Counted from the stretch's first letter, positions 25,186 to 33,761 are shown. The stretch is 64,000 bases of DNA from Streptomyces sp. NBC_00250 (GCF_036192275.1 NZ_CP108088.1:5209501-5273500); one strand, 5' to 3'. The notes: generated by a model not told the origin, from the letters alone. A program made the numbers and translations.

Positions 25186-25286
25186 CGGAGAGCCGGTGGA
25201 GCCCGGTGGAGCCTGGTGGGGCGAGTCGGGGCGCCTTTCACTTGTCACCCGTCGCCCGTCGCCCGTCGGTCCGGGTTGTCGGCCCG

Positions 25287-26138
25287 TCAGGGGCGGAAGG
25301 CTTCCTCGTGGTCGGCGATCCAGGTGGCGAAGGTGCGGGCCGGGTGGCCGGTCAGTTCCTCGACCGTGGTGGTCAGTGGTGTCGGTCGGCCGTCGTTCGT
25401 GGCCCAGTAGGAGAGGAGGGCTTCGGCGAACGTCTCCGGCATGAAGCCGGCGACCGACCGCTTCCACTCCTCGGGGGTCACGACGGTGTGGGGTGCGGGT
25501 CGTCCCGTCACCTCGGCGAGTATCGCCAGCTGCTCGACGAAGGTCAGCGACTCGGGGCCCGTCAGCAGATACGAGGAACCGCGCAGTCGGGGCTCGGTGA
25601 GCACCGCGAAGGCCGCCTCGGCGACATCGCGCTCATGGATCGGATCGCCGTACGAGTGCGGGTGGGGCAGGGCGGGGCCACGCCCGTCCCGGAGTGCGCG
25701 GGCCCACTGCAGGGTGTTGGTGGCGAAGGCGCCCGGCTGGAGGTGGGTGGCCTCGAAGGCTCCTGCGTCCGCGGCTGCGGAGAGGGCGCGCTCGGCGGCG
25801 AGGTGGGAGGCGGCGATCGGGTTCTCGGCGGCGTCCGGCGCGAGGACGGAGCTGGAGGAGAGAAGGACGACGTGCTCCACGCCCGCGGCGCGGGCGCGGT
25901 CGGCGAAGGCCTCGGCGTGGGTCGCCTCGGCGTAGAGGAAGACGGAGTCGACGCCGGTCAGGGCGGTGTCGAAGGTGGCCGGATCGGTGAGATCGCAGCG
26001 CACTGTGTCGACGCCGGGGGGTGGGGAGAGGTCCGTGGGGTTCTTGGAGGCGGCTTTCGCCTTGATCCCGGCGGCGTCGAGGAGTCCGAGCAGGGTGGAG
26101 GCGACGCGGCCGCGGCTACCGGTGACGAGAACGGTCAT
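25287..26138 (-). CDS. NmrA-like NAD(P)-binding protein
   Basis: 283-aa atypical short-chain reductase/NmrA-like protein. N-terminal dinucleotide motif TVLVTGSRGRVASTLLGLLDAAG, then VVLLSSSSVL, THLQPGAFATNTLQWA and a C-terminal substrate part. The usual Tyr-x-x-x-Lys pair is not obvious, so it could be a redox sensor, quinone reductase or isoflavone-reductase-like enzyme. GGAAGGAC lies 9 nt before the ATG at 26138. Divergent from a GNAT gene across a palindromic site (26205-26221). Confidence 0.85.
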   Translation of the reverse strand: MTVLVTGSRGRVASTLLGLLDAAGIKAKAASKNPTDLSPPPGVDTVRCDLTDPATFDTALTGVDSVFLYAEATHAEAFADRARAAGVEHVVLLSSSSVLAPDAAENPIAASHLAAERALSAAADAGAFEATHLQPGAFATNTLQWARALRDGRGPALPHPHSYGDPIHERDVAEAAFAVLTEPRLRGSSYLLTGPESLTFVEQLAILAEVTGRPAPHTVVTPEEWKRSVAGFMPETFAEALLSYWATNDGRPTPLTTTVEELTGHPARTFATWIADHEEAFRP

Positions 26139-26204
26139 GAGGAGTGTCCTTCCAAGGGCGAGTCAGGGCGAGTCAGGGTGAGTCATATGTCTTCGTGGCG
26201 CATC

Positions 26205-26221
26205 ATCTGCGTCACGCAGAT
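26205..26221. promoter_or_regulatory. Perfect palindrome in nmrA-like/GNAT intergenic region
   Basis: ATCTGCGT and ACGCAGAT are 8-bp perfect arms around a single C. The site is centred in the 144-bp divergent promoter region and is relatively AT-rich. Probably a repressor operator; no regulator gene is adjacent, so the protein is unknown. Confidence 0.65.
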
Positions 26222-26282
26222 AAATATCCAGGGTCGTGCCCTGTGCGTCAACCCGGATAAAACCCTGAGGTACCGTCCCCGC

Positions 26283-26732
26283 ATGAAGATCATCGACCTC
26301 GAACCCGGCGACCCCCGGCTGGAGAACGACCTCCTGCCCGTTCTCGCCGAGCTCCGCCCCCACCTCACCCCGGAACTCTTCCGCGAGGTCTACGAGGCCG
26401 GACACCCCCAGGGGCTGCGCTTCAGCGCCGCCTACTCGGACGAGGGCCGCTGCGTCGGCGCGGCCGGCTGGCGGATCGTCATCAACACCAGCTCCCTGCG
26501 CAAGCTCTACGTCGACGATCTCGTGACCGCCGCCGCCACCCGCTCCACCGGGGTCGGCCACGCGCTCATTGGTCATCTGGAGGAGCACGCCCGCGCCGCC
26601 GGCTGCCACGAGCTCAACCTGGACTCCGGCACCCACCGCACCGGAGCCCACCGCTTCTACCTGCGCGAGCGCTTCGACATCGTGGCCTTCCACTTCACCC
26701 GGCCGCTCACCGCACCGGAAGACGCTTCCTAA
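26283..26732 (+). CDS. GNAT family N-acetyltransferase
   Basis: 149 aa. The acetyl-CoA-binding region is LRKLYVDDLVTAAATRSTGVGHALIGHLEEHARAAGCHELNLDSG, close to the GNAT motif A (R/Q-x-x-G-x-G/A). Substrate unknown. TACCGT ends 6 nt before the ATG (leaderless-like). Convergent with a second, unrelated GNAT gene, whose stop is only 6 bp away. Confidence 0.88.
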   Translation: MKIIDLEPGDPRLENDLLPVLAELRPHLTPELFREVYEAGHPQGLRFSAAYSDEGRCVGAAGWRIVINTSSLRKLYVDDLVTAAATRSTGVGHALIGHLEEHARAAGCHELNLDSGTHRTGAHRFYLRERFDIVAFHFTRPLTAPEDAS

Positions 26733-26738
26733 GCGCCC

Positions 26739-27281
26739 CTAGGGCGCCTCCCGGCCCGGCTTCTCCAGGTCGAGGTGCCAGTCGTTGCAGACCATCGTGT
26801 GCCCCGGCGGGTACTCGAAGTCCCGCTCACCGAGCAGCTCGAAACCCGCCTTGCGGCACACCGCGTTCGAAGCGGCGTTCTCCGTCGACGGGAACGCGTG
26901 CAGATGGCGATGGAGGCCCGCCGCCCGGGCCTCCTCGGCCACCGCGCGCGTGGCGGCGCTCGCCACGCCCCGGCCCTGGAAGCCCGGCAGCACGGCCCAC
27001 CCGGTCTCGTACACCGGCTCGCCGTCGCCGGTCCGCACCCAGAAGCCGATGCTGCCCACCACGGCCTCCTCCGGCAGCAGCACGATCCGGAACATCCGCC
27101 CCGCGCCCGTGTCGTCGGCGCTCAGGTCCACGTACCGCCGGTGGCGCCGGACGAGCTGCTCCTCGCTCTCCGGGCCGCCCAGGTGCTCCATCAGCTCCGG
27201 TGCGTTCAGGGCGCGCAGCAGGCCGGCGTCGGCCTCGGACCAGGGTTCGAGCCGTACGGGCGAGGTGGTGTCGGTGTCCAT
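26739..27281 (-). CDS. GNAT family N-acetyltransferase (RimJ/RimL-like)
   Basis: 180 aa. Motifs: VGSIGFWVRTGDGEPVYETGWAVLPGFQGRGVASAATRAVAEEA (acetyl-CoA site) and HLHAFPSTENAASNAVCRKAGFELLGE, the usual layout of RimJ/RimL-type acetyltransferases. Substrate unknown. TACCGT ends 6 nt before the ATG at 27281. An AraC-type gene lies 14 bp upstream on the same strand and may drive it. Confidence 0.88.
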   Translation of the reverse strand: MDTDTTSPVRLEPWSEADAGLLRALNAPELMEHLGGPESEEQLVRRHRRYVDLSADDTGAGRMFRIVLLPEEAVVGSIGFWVRTGDGEPVYETGWAVLPGFQGRGVASAATRAVAEEARAAGLHRHLHAFPSTENAASNAVCRKAGFELLGERDFEYPPGHTMVCNDWHLDLEKPGREAP

Positions 27282-27295
27282 GGCCGTACGGTAGG

Positions 27296-28153
27296 TCAGG
27301 GCACCGACAGTCCACGGGCGTACGCCGTCGGCGGCACCCCGACGGTCGCCGTGAAGTCCCGTACGAGATGCGCCTGGTCGCTGTAGCCAAGCTCCGCCGC
27401 CAGTGCCGCCCAGTCCGGGGTGTCCGTGCTCTCCGCGGCCTCGGCGCGCTCCAGGGCCTCGTGGATGCGGTAGCGCAGGATCACCCATTTCGGGCCGACG
27501 CCGACCTGGGTCGCGAAGAGGCGCTGGAGCGAGCGCGCCGACAGGCCCGTCGCAGAGGACAGCTGGGCCACCTTGCGGATCGTGCGGTCGCCCCGGACCA
27601 GGTCCACGAGTTCCATGGCCCGGTGGGCGGCCGGGTCGGGGGCGGGGCCGTGGGCGAGGAGGAAGGCGTCGAGTGCCGCCACGCGCGCGTGGTCGGTGGC
27701 GGGGGAGAGGACGGCGGACAGCGGGTCGTCGTCGTCCCGGTCCGGGAAGACCTCGGCCAGGGGGACCCGGCGGCCCGTCCAGTTCGACACCGGCCACGCG
27801 GGCGCGAAGGGGCGGAAGCCGCCGGGCCGGAACTGCACCCCGCAGACCCGGCCCGCCTCCGTCAGCTTCTGGGTGAACAGGCCGAGCCCGACCCCGGCGA
27901 CCTCGGCGGAGGCGTTCGCCTCCGCCGACGGGGCGCCGATCGCCCCGTACCGCTGGAAGACGATGTTCACCGACGGGTGGGGGACGACATGGGTCGCGTA
28001 CGGCTCCGGCAGCTCCCAGTCGATCAGCCAGTAGTGCTCCAGATAGGGCCGCAGCTCCGGCGCCGGGGTGTGGCGGCGGAAGCGGACGTGGGTGAGCAGT
28101 TCGGCGGGGTCGACGATGCCGCGGGTGTCCCGGCGGGGAGCGGAGTCCGACAT
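27296..28153 (-). CDS. AraC family transcriptional regulator
   Basis: 285 aa. The N-terminal part is a DUF6597-like sensor (YLEHYWLIDWELPEPYATHVVPHPSVNIVFQ; VCGVQFRPGGFRPF). The C-terminal AraC DNA-binding domain (about 185-280) carries KVAQLSSATGLSARSLQRLFATQVGVGPKWVILRYR and LAAELGYSDQAHLVRDFTATVGVPPTAY. Ligand and targets unknown. TAGCAT ends 6 nt before the ATG. Divergent from the TIGR03086 gene. Confidence 0.9.
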   Translation of the reverse strand: MSDSAPRRDTRGIVDPAELLTHVRFRRHTPAPELRPYLEHYWLIDWELPEPYATHVVPHPSVNIVFQRYGAIGAPSAEANASAEVAGVGLGLFTQKLTEAGRVCGVQFRPGGFRPFAPAWPVSNWTGRRVPLAEVFPDRDDDDPLSAVLSPATDHARVAALDAFLLAHGPAPDPAAHRAMELVDLVRGDRTIRKVAQLSSATGLSARSLQRLFATQVGVGPKWVILRYRIHEALERAEAAESTDTPDWAALAAELGYSDQAHLVRDFTATVGVPPTAYARGLSVP

Positions 28154-28236
28154 GCTCCGATGCTAGGGCGGACTCGTTTTCGCCCTGGCGTGTTTCTTCA
28201 AGACGGGGGTGGGCAGGCTGTCCTAGCGTCGCCCCC

Positions 28237-28830
28237 ATGACGAACCAGGACCCGCCCCGCATCGGTGATCTGCTCCGCAGTGCCGCCAGCCGTGCCACGC
28301 CGCTGGTCAGGGACATCGACGACGCCTCGCTGGGTGCGCCCACGCCCTGCGCCGAGTACGACGTCCGCGCCCTGCTGAATCATCTCCTCGGCGTCGTCGT
28401 GCACTTCCAGGCGCTCGCCGCCAAGCAGGCCGCCGATCTCGACTCCACCAAGGACTGGCTCGCCGAGGCCGCATGGCGGGACCGCTTCGAGATCGAGGCC
28501 GGGAAGCTCGTCGAGGCCTGGTCGGTGCCCGGTGCCGAGGAGGGCACCACCGGGGGCATGGGGATGCCCGCGCGGACCGTCGGATCCATGGTGCTGCTCG
28601 ACCTGACCGTGCACGCCTGGGACCTGGCCCGTGCCACCGGGCGGAGCTTCGCACCCGACCCGGCCGTGGTCGAGGGGCTCGTCGAGGAGGTGGAGCGGAT
28701 GGCGCCCATGGCCCGGAAGATGAGCGTCTTCGGGGAGGCCGTCGACCTGCCCGCCGACGCCACCGCCTTCGAGCGGCTGCTCGCGACGACGGGCCGTGAC
28801 CCGCGCGCCTGGGAGACCCGAGAGGTCTGA
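28237..28830 (+). CDS. TIGR03086-type DinB/MDMPI-like metal-binding protein
   Basis: 197 aa. The mycothiol-dependent maleylpyruvate isomerase N-terminal fold is visible: PTPCAEYDVRALLNHLLGVVVHF and LLDLTVHAWDLARATG. His48, Glu/Asp and His126-region residues should form the metal site. Family members act in mycothiol-dependent reactions in actinobacteria; the substrate here is unknown. TAGCGT ends 7 nt before the ATG. It is followed by an unusual tandem repeat (28866-28917). Confidence 0.85.
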   Translation: MTNQDPPRIGDLLRSAASRATPLVRDIDDASLGAPTPCAEYDVRALLNHLLGVVVHFQALAAKQAADLDSTKDWLAEAAWRDRFEIEAGKLVEAWSVPGAEEGTTGGMGMPARTVGSMVLLDLTVHAWDLARATGRSFAPDPAVVEGLVEEVERMAPMARKMSVFGEAVDLPADATAFERLLATTGRDPRAWETREV

Positions 28831-28865
28831 GGGGGCTGAGGGGGCTGGGGGTCCTGACGGTCTGA

Positions 28866-28917
28866 GGGGCCCGAGCGGTCTGAGAGGCCTGGGGGCCCGA
28901 GCGGTCTGAGAGGCCTG
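28866..28917. repeat. Two perfect tandem copies of a 26-bp unit
   Basis: Units 28866-28891 and 28892-28917 are identical, each built from GGGGCCCGAGCGG followed by TCTGAGAGGCCTG. They sit in a wider stretch (28826-28930) of degenerate GGTCTGAG and GGGGCTGAG motifs immediately after a gene stop. No coding signal is seen. Confidence 0.88.
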
Positions 28918-29006
28918 AGGGGTCTGAGAGCGGTCGGCCGCGCAGATCCCTGGAGGGGTGTGGCTCGGCGCAGGCGGTCGGCCGAGGCTCGGGGGACCGC
29001 CGCCGC

Positions 29007-29255
29007 TCAGCGCAGACGGCCCGCCGCGCCCAGGGAGAGCCGCGAGACGACCTGGCCGAAGGCGTGTTCCTCCGCGGGCGTCAGCTCTATCGACTCCTGC
29101 GGATGCCAGACCCGCTCCAGCGGGGTGCGCGCCCGGTCACGGCGGTCGCGGGCGCGGGCGCGCAGACCGAGCGACAGCCACACCACCGTCGAGACGGCGA
29201 GCAGGCCGAAGAGCGTGATCACACGGGGGTCGGAGAACTGGCCGGGCAAGGACAT
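29007..29255 (-). CDS. Small single-pass membrane protein, function unknown
   Basis: 82 aa. One hydrophobic segment (VITLFGLLAVSTVVWLSLGL, about 12-31), then a strongly basic stretch (RARARDRRDRARTP) and a soluble tail (LTPAEEHAFGQVVSRLSLGAAGRLR). The positive-inside rule puts the C-terminus in the cytoplasm. GGAGTGA lies just before the ATG at 29255. No family recognised. Upstream, 29256-29525 is a 270-bp divergent gap with no other gene. Confidence 0.65.
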   Translation of the reverse strand: MSLPGQFSDPRVITLFGLLAVSTVVWLSLGLRARARDRRDRARTPLERVWHPQESIELTPAEEHAFGQVVSRLSLGAAGRLR

Positions 29256-29525
29256 GACTCACTCCAGGGCGTGAGGGCCGCCCGTACGCGGCGCGCCCGG
29301 GCAGGTGGCGCGCGGGCACGAGGGCGTCGACGATTCCTACTGCTTCCTCCCGACGTGTTCAGTTAACACCAACCTGGGGGCCTTTCGGCAGGGGGTCCGG
29401 GACCTTGGTCCCGGACCGGGCGGGCCCCGGTGGCGCGCGCGGCCGGCAGGCCCTCTTGTGCGGGCCGTGGAACCGCTCCAAGGTGACCGGAAGAGGCACA
29501 TTCCGGCCGGGGAGGGAGCAGCCGT

Positions 29526-30422
29526 ATGTCCGGGGCACAGGCATGGGGATTCACGGACGACAGGGGTACGGAGCTGGGGGCGGCCCGGGTGCCGCGGCGG
29601 GTGATCGCGTACGTACGGGCCGGAGCCGCCCTGTGTGACCTGGGCGTGACGCCGGTCGCCGTGTACGGCTCGGGCCACGACGGCGAGGTCCTCGATCCGG
29701 CGAAGGAGGGCGGGCTGCGGGCGGCCGCGGTGACGTACCTCGGGCCGGGCCGGGTCCTGGACGAGGGACTGCTGCGCGAGCTCCGGCCGGACGTGATCGT
29801 CGACGTGACCTATGACGGGAAGAGCCCCTACGCGCTCGACGAGGCCGTCGCCGAACGGCTGGGGGTGCCGCTCGTCGCACTCTCGGTCGGCAACGAGCTC
29901 ACCCTGCCGGCGATCCTCGACCGCTTCGGCGCGCTGGCGGTGAGCCTGGGGGCCGCGCCGCCCGCCGAGACGCCCGCAGCGTCGCCGGCCGAGTCGCCCG
30001 CCGCGCCGCCCGTCGAAACCCCCGCCGAGGGTTCCCCGGCCGAGCTCCGGGCCGCCGAGGACGCGCTCCGGGAGGTGGCCGCCCGGTCCGGGTTCGCCGT
30101 GCTCGCGCTCTCCGGGGCCGGGCCCGACCAGGTGCATCTGGCCCGGCCGCTCGCCTGGCCCGAGCTGGCGAGACTCGCCGAGCTGGGCGTCCGGCTCGTC
30201 GACCCGGGTCCCGGGCCCGGGGCGAACTGGCTCACCGGGGACTGGGACCGCGCCGCCGATCTCCGTCCCGACCTGGTCCTCTTCGACAGCCGGGCCCACG
30301 CCACGGCGCCGGACGGGGCCCTGTCCGGAGCCCGGCTCACGCCCTGGAACCCGGAGACCCCGCCCAGCCCGGCCGCCTACGCGCGCTTCTTCCGCGCCCT
30401 GGCCGAGGCGCTCGCGGGCTGA
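29526..30422 (+). CDS. Cytosolic binding-protein-like (FepB/BtuF-fold) protein
   Basis: 298 aa resembling ABC substrate-binding proteins for siderophores or cobalamin (VPRRVIAYVRAGAALCDLGVTPVAVYGSG; LLRELRPDVIVDVTYDG; LRPDLVLFDSRAHA), i.e. the TroA/FepB fold. It has no signal peptide, no lipobox and no permease or ATPase neighbours. A Pro/Ala/Glu-rich stretch at about 142-170 interrupts the fold. A cytosolic ligand sensor is possible but unproven. GGAGGGAG lies before the ATG, so the start is firm, and the region upstream shows no missed signal sequence. Confidence 0.75.
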   Translation: MSGAQAWGFTDDRGTELGAARVPRRVIAYVRAGAALCDLGVTPVAVYGSGHDGEVLDPAKEGGLRAAAVTYLGPGRVLDEGLLRELRPDVIVDVTYDGKSPYALDEAVAERLGVPLVALSVGNELTLPAILDRFGALAVSLGAAPPAETPAASPAESPAAPPVETPAEGSPAELRAAEDALREVAARSGFAVLALSGAGPDQVHLARPLAWPELARLAELGVRLVDPGPGPGANWLTGDWDRAADLRPDLVLFDSRAHATAPDGALSGARLTPWNPETPPSPAAYARFFRALAEALAG

Positions 30423-30455
30423 CCCGACGCAGGAGCCGTCCGCCCGTCCGCCCGC

Positions 30456-30523
30456 CCGGGGTCGCCGTCCGCCCGGGGTCGCCGTCCGCCCCGGGTCGCC
30501 GTCCGCCGGGGGTCGCCGTCAGG
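30456..30523. repeat. Tandem 17-bp repeats at convergent gene ends
   Basis: Units CCGGGGTCGCCGTCCGC at 30456-30472 and 30473-30489, a third at 30490-30506 with one change, and a degenerate fourth running into the stop of the MerR gene. The region separates two convergent genes. Confidence 0.85.
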
Positions 30524-30938
30524 CCGGGGTCGCGGTGAGGCGGGTGCGGCGGAGGGAGTCGGCGAACTCCTCCGCGCGGGAGAGCTGGGCCCGCAGTTCG
30601 GCGACCCGCTCCGCGGCGGCCTGCTCGTAGCCGCGGACGCGGGCCACGAGCACGGCCCGCTCGTCCGGGTCGAGCTCGGTGTCCGTGCCCGCGCGCTCGG
30701 CGGCGAGCAGGTCCACGGCCGTGAGGAGTTCGCGCGTCTCGTCGAGGGTGAAGCCGAGCGGCTTCATCCGGCGGACCACCATCAGCCGGGACACGTCCGC
30801 GTCCGTGTAGAGCGGGAAGCCGCCCGGCGAGGCCGCGGACGGGACCACCAGGCCGCTGTCCTCGTACTGCCGGATGGTGCGCAGGGACAGTTCGGTCCGT
30901 GCGGCGACCTCGCCGATCTGCATGGGCTCGCCGGCCAT
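30519..30938 (-). CDS. MerR family transcriptional regulator
   Basis: 139 aa from the ATG at 30938 (AGGAG 5-6 nt upstream). N-terminal MerR helix-turn-helix: MQIGEVAARTELSLRTIRQYEDSGLVVPSAASPGGFPLYTDADVSRLMVVRRMKPLGFTLDE, then a coiled-coil dimerisation helix. No metal-binding Cys cluster is seen in the C-terminal part, so it is not a metal sensor of the classic kind. Divergent from the APC permease gene, a candidate target. The last codons overlap the 17-bp repeat array. Confidence 0.9.
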   Translation of the reverse strand: MAGEPMQIGEVAARTELSLRTIRQYEDSGLVVPSAASPGGFPLYTDADVSRLMVVRRMKPLGFTLDETRELLTAVDLLAAERAGTDTELDPDERAVLVARVRGYEQAAAERVAELRAQLSRAEEFADSLRRTRLTATPA

Positions 30939-31074
30939 TCGTACTCCTCGCACGCCTCGTACTCCGCTCACGCGTCAGGGTCCTTCCTCGTACGGGGCTC
31001 CCACCGGGCGTACGGGGTCCCCACAGGGCGCGGCTTCCGCGCATTACATACCATTCGTCCTAACTTCAGCACTT

Positions 31075-33057
31075 ATGAGAGCTGGAAGTGCGGCGAAACG
31101 CCTGCTCGTAGGTCGTCCGTTGGACAGCGGCCGGCTCGGGGAGACCCTGTTGCCGAAGCGGGTCGCCCTGCCGATCTTCTGCTCCGACCCGCTCTCCTCG
31201 GTCGCGTACGCCACCGAGGAGATCCTGCTGATCCTGGCCCTGGGCGGCCTCGCCGTCCTCCATCTGGCCTGGTACGCGGCGGTCGGCATCGTGATCCTGC
31301 TCCTGGTCGTCGTCGCCTCCTACCGGCAGACCTGTTACGCCTATCCGGGCGGCGGCGGGGCCTATGTCGTCTCCGCCGAGAACCTCGGGCAGACCGCCGC
31401 GCTCACCGCCGCCTCCGCGCTGCTCATCGACTACGTGATGACCGTCGCCGTCTCCGTCGTGTCCGGGGTCGCCGCCATCACCTCGGCCGTCCCCTCGCTC
31501 GACGGGCACGCCGTGGCGATGTCGGTGTTCTTCGTGGCCCTGCTCGCCTGGATGAACCTGCGCGGGGTACGTGAGTCGGGGCGCTGGTTCGCCGTCCCCA
31601 CGTACGCCTTCGTCGCGGTCATCTACCTGATGTTCGCGGTGGCCGCGGTACGGATGGCGACCGGTTCGACGATCCGCGCCGAGTCCGCCGATCTGCCCGT
31701 CGAGGCGGTCTCCACCTACTCGGGGATCGCGCTCGTGCTGCTCGCCCTGCGTGCCTTCGCCTCCGGCTGCACCGCGCTGACCGGTGTCGAGGCCGTGAGC
31801 AACGGCGTACCGGCGTTCGCCAAGCCCAAGAGCCGCAACGCTGCGATGACGCTCGCGATCATGGGCGGGCTGTCCGTGACCATGTTCTTCGGGATCACCG
31901 TGCTCGCGATGGTCTACGAGGTCCATGTCGCCGAGGACCCCACCGAACTCGGACTCGCGCCCGGCACCCCGATGTCCACCGCGCTCGCCCAGATCGGACG
32001 GGCCACCTTCGGGGACTGGCACGTCCTCTTCTACGTCCTCCAGGCCGTCACCGCGGGCGTCCTGATCCTGGCGGCCAACACCGCCTTCAACGGCTTCCCG
32101 ATGCTCGCCTCCGTGCTCGGCCGTGACCGCTACGCGCCGCGACAGCTCTTCCACCGCGGCGACCGGCTCGTCTACTCCAACGGCATCGTCCTCCTCGCGC
32201 TCGCCGCGATCGTCCTGATCGTCGCCTTCGACGCGGAGCTGACCCGCCTCATCCAGCTCTACATCCTCGGCGTCTTCGTCTCCTTCACCCTTTCCCAGGC
32301 CGGGATGGTCAAGCACTGGCGGCGAGAACTCGCCACACCCGCCGGGCGCGCCGACCGTCACAACATCCACCGCCGGCTCACGATCAACGCCTTCGGCGCC
32401 TGTCTGACGGCGGTCGTCCTCGTCATCGTCCTCATCACCAAGTTCACCCACGGCGCCTGGCTCGTCGTCATCGCGATGCCGGTGCTCTTCGCCGGGATGA
32501 AGGGGGTGCGGCGGCACTACGACGCCGTGGCCGCCGAGGTCACCGTCGGACCCCACGAGCGGCCCCGCGCCCTCGCCGAGAACCACGTCCTCGTCCTGGT
32601 GGCCTCGGTCAACGCGCCCAGCCTCCGGGCCCTGTCGTACGCGAAGACCCTGCGGCCCACCTCGCTCACGGCCGTCACCGTCGCCGAGGACCCGGCGGAG
32701 GCGGAGGTGCTCCGCGCGACCTGGGCGGCCCGCGGCATCGACGTACCGCTGCGGGTGCTCAGCTCCCCGTACCGCTCGATCGTCCAGCCGATCCTGCGGC
32801 ACGTCCGGGAGGCGCCCGAGCGGACGGGGGACGCGGTGATCTCGGTGGTCATCCCCGAGTACGTGGTGGGGCACTGGTGGGAGCAGCCGCTGCACAACCA
32901 GAGCGCGCTGCGGCTCAAGACCCGGCTGCTGTTCATGAAGAACGTCGTCGTCATCGACGTGCCGTACCGGCTGGCCTCCGCCCGCGAGCTGGCCGCCGAG
33001 CGCGCGAAGGCGGCGAAGGCCGCGGAAGCGGCGCGGGACGGCGAGAAGCGGTCCTGA
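31075..33057 (+). CDS. APC superfamily permease with C-terminal cytosolic domain
   Basis: 660 aa. About 12 transmembrane helices in the first 460 residues, starting with CSDPLSSVAYATEEILLILALGG and YAYPGGGGAYVVSAENLGQTAALTAASALLIDYVMTVAVSV, the amino-acid/polyamine/organocation fold with KUP/KimA-like features. A cytosolic C-terminal part (about 480-650: VLVLVASVNAPSLRALSYAKTLRPTSLTAVTVAEDP) resembles a universal-stress-protein domain, as in KimA-type potassium transporters. Substrate (amino acid or K+) undecided. The ATG at 31075 is the first that leaves a normal N-terminus. Confidence 0.87.
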   Translation: MRAGSAAKRLLVGRPLDSGRLGETLLPKRVALPIFCSDPLSSVAYATEEILLILALGGLAVLHLAWYAAVGIVILLLVVVASYRQTCYAYPGGGGAYVVSAENLGQTAALTAASALLIDYVMTVAVSVVSGVAAITSAVPSLDGHAVAMSVFFVALLAWMNLRGVRESGRWFAVPTYAFVAVIYLMFAVAAVRMATGSTIRAESADLPVEAVSTYSGIALVLLALRAFASGCTALTGVEAVSNGVPAFAKPKSRNAAMTLAIMGGLSVTMFFGITVLAMVYEVHVAEDPTELGLAPGTPMSTALAQIGRATFGDWHVLFYVLQAVTAGVLILAANTAFNGFPMLASVLGRDRYAPRQLFHRGDRLVYSNGIVLLALAAIVLIVAFDAELTRLIQLYILGVFVSFTLSQAGMVKHWRRELATPAGRADRHNIHRRLTINAFGACLTAVVLVIVLITKFTHGAWLVVIAMPVLFAGMKGVRRHYDAVAAEVTVGPHERPRALAENHVLVLVASVNAPSLRALSYAKTLRPTSLTAVTVAEDPAEAEVLRATWAARGIDVPLRVLSSPYRSIVQPILRHVREAPERTGDAVISVVIPEYVVGHWWEQPLHNQSALRLKTRLLFMKNVVVIDVPYRLASARELAAERAKAAKAAEAARDGEKRS

Positions 33058-33134
33058 CGCCCTACAGCGTTCGTACGGCGCGGCCCTACCGCGCCCCTTC
33101 GGCGCGGGAAGCCGGCCTGGTGCCTACCGTGCCC

Positions 33135-33761
33135 CTACGGCCACACCAGGCAGTAGGGCTGGTGGCCCGCCTCGTGGAGGCGGACCGAGAAGTCCTGCCA
33201 CTCGTGGAGCAGCTGGTAGACGTCGAAGGCGTCGCGCGGGCCGCCGCGGTCGGGGACCGTGGACCAGATGAAGGCCGCGGCGCCGACCGATTCCTCGCCG
33301 ATGGCACGGAGCGGGTCGACGACGGTCATCGGCAGCTTCACCACCGCGTAGTCCGGGTGGAGGACGACCAGCTCCAGCGGCGGCACCTTGTTGAGGGGCA
33401 TGCCCTGGATGCCGGTCAGGACCATGGCCGCTATGGTCTCCGGCTTGATCTTGGTGAACATGCCGCCCATGCCGAGCTCGTCGCCGCCGAGCTCCTCGGG
33501 GCGCATCGAGATCGGGACGCGGGCCGCCGTGGCGCCGTCGGGCGCGCCGAAGTACTTGTACGTCACCCCCAACCGGCCACTCCCGCTTCCGGTGACCGGT
33601 TCTCCCGGAGGGCCCGATGTCCCCGGGATGCCTGGAATGCCTGGAGTGCCCTGGGTTCCCGAGCTCGGGTCCTCGCTCCGCCGGCGCCGGTGCCTCCCCC
33701 GGCGGGCAGACTCCGGACCCAGATCGTCCGTCCCCTCGCCCGGTCCGCCACCGCGATGCAT
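33135..33761 (-). CDS. Conserved protein of unknown function with collagen-like N-terminal stretch
   Basis: 208 aa if the ATG at 33761 is used. Residues about 63-208 look like the conserved body (VTYKYFGAPDGATAARVPISMRPEELGG; LHPDYAVVKLPMTVVDPLRAIG; YQLLHEWQDFSVRLHEAGHQPYCLVWP). Residues about 37-55 are Gly-X-Y repeats (GTPGIPGIPGTSGPPGEP), and the first 30 residues are basic. GGTGGAG is too close to the ATG, so translation might start further in, for example at the GTG of VTYKYFG. Function not recognised. Divergent from hemL. Confidence 0.68.
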   Translation of the reverse strand: MHRGGGPGEGTDDLGPESARRGRHRRRRSEDPSSGTQGTPGIPGIPGTSGPPGEPVTGSGSGRLGVTYKYFGAPDGATAARVPISMRPEELGGDELGMGGMFTKIKPETIAAMVLTGIQGMPLNKVPPLELVVLHPDYAVVKLPMTVVDPLRAIGEESVGAAAFIWSTVPDRGGPRDAFDVYQLLHEWQDFSVRLHEAGHQPYCLVWP

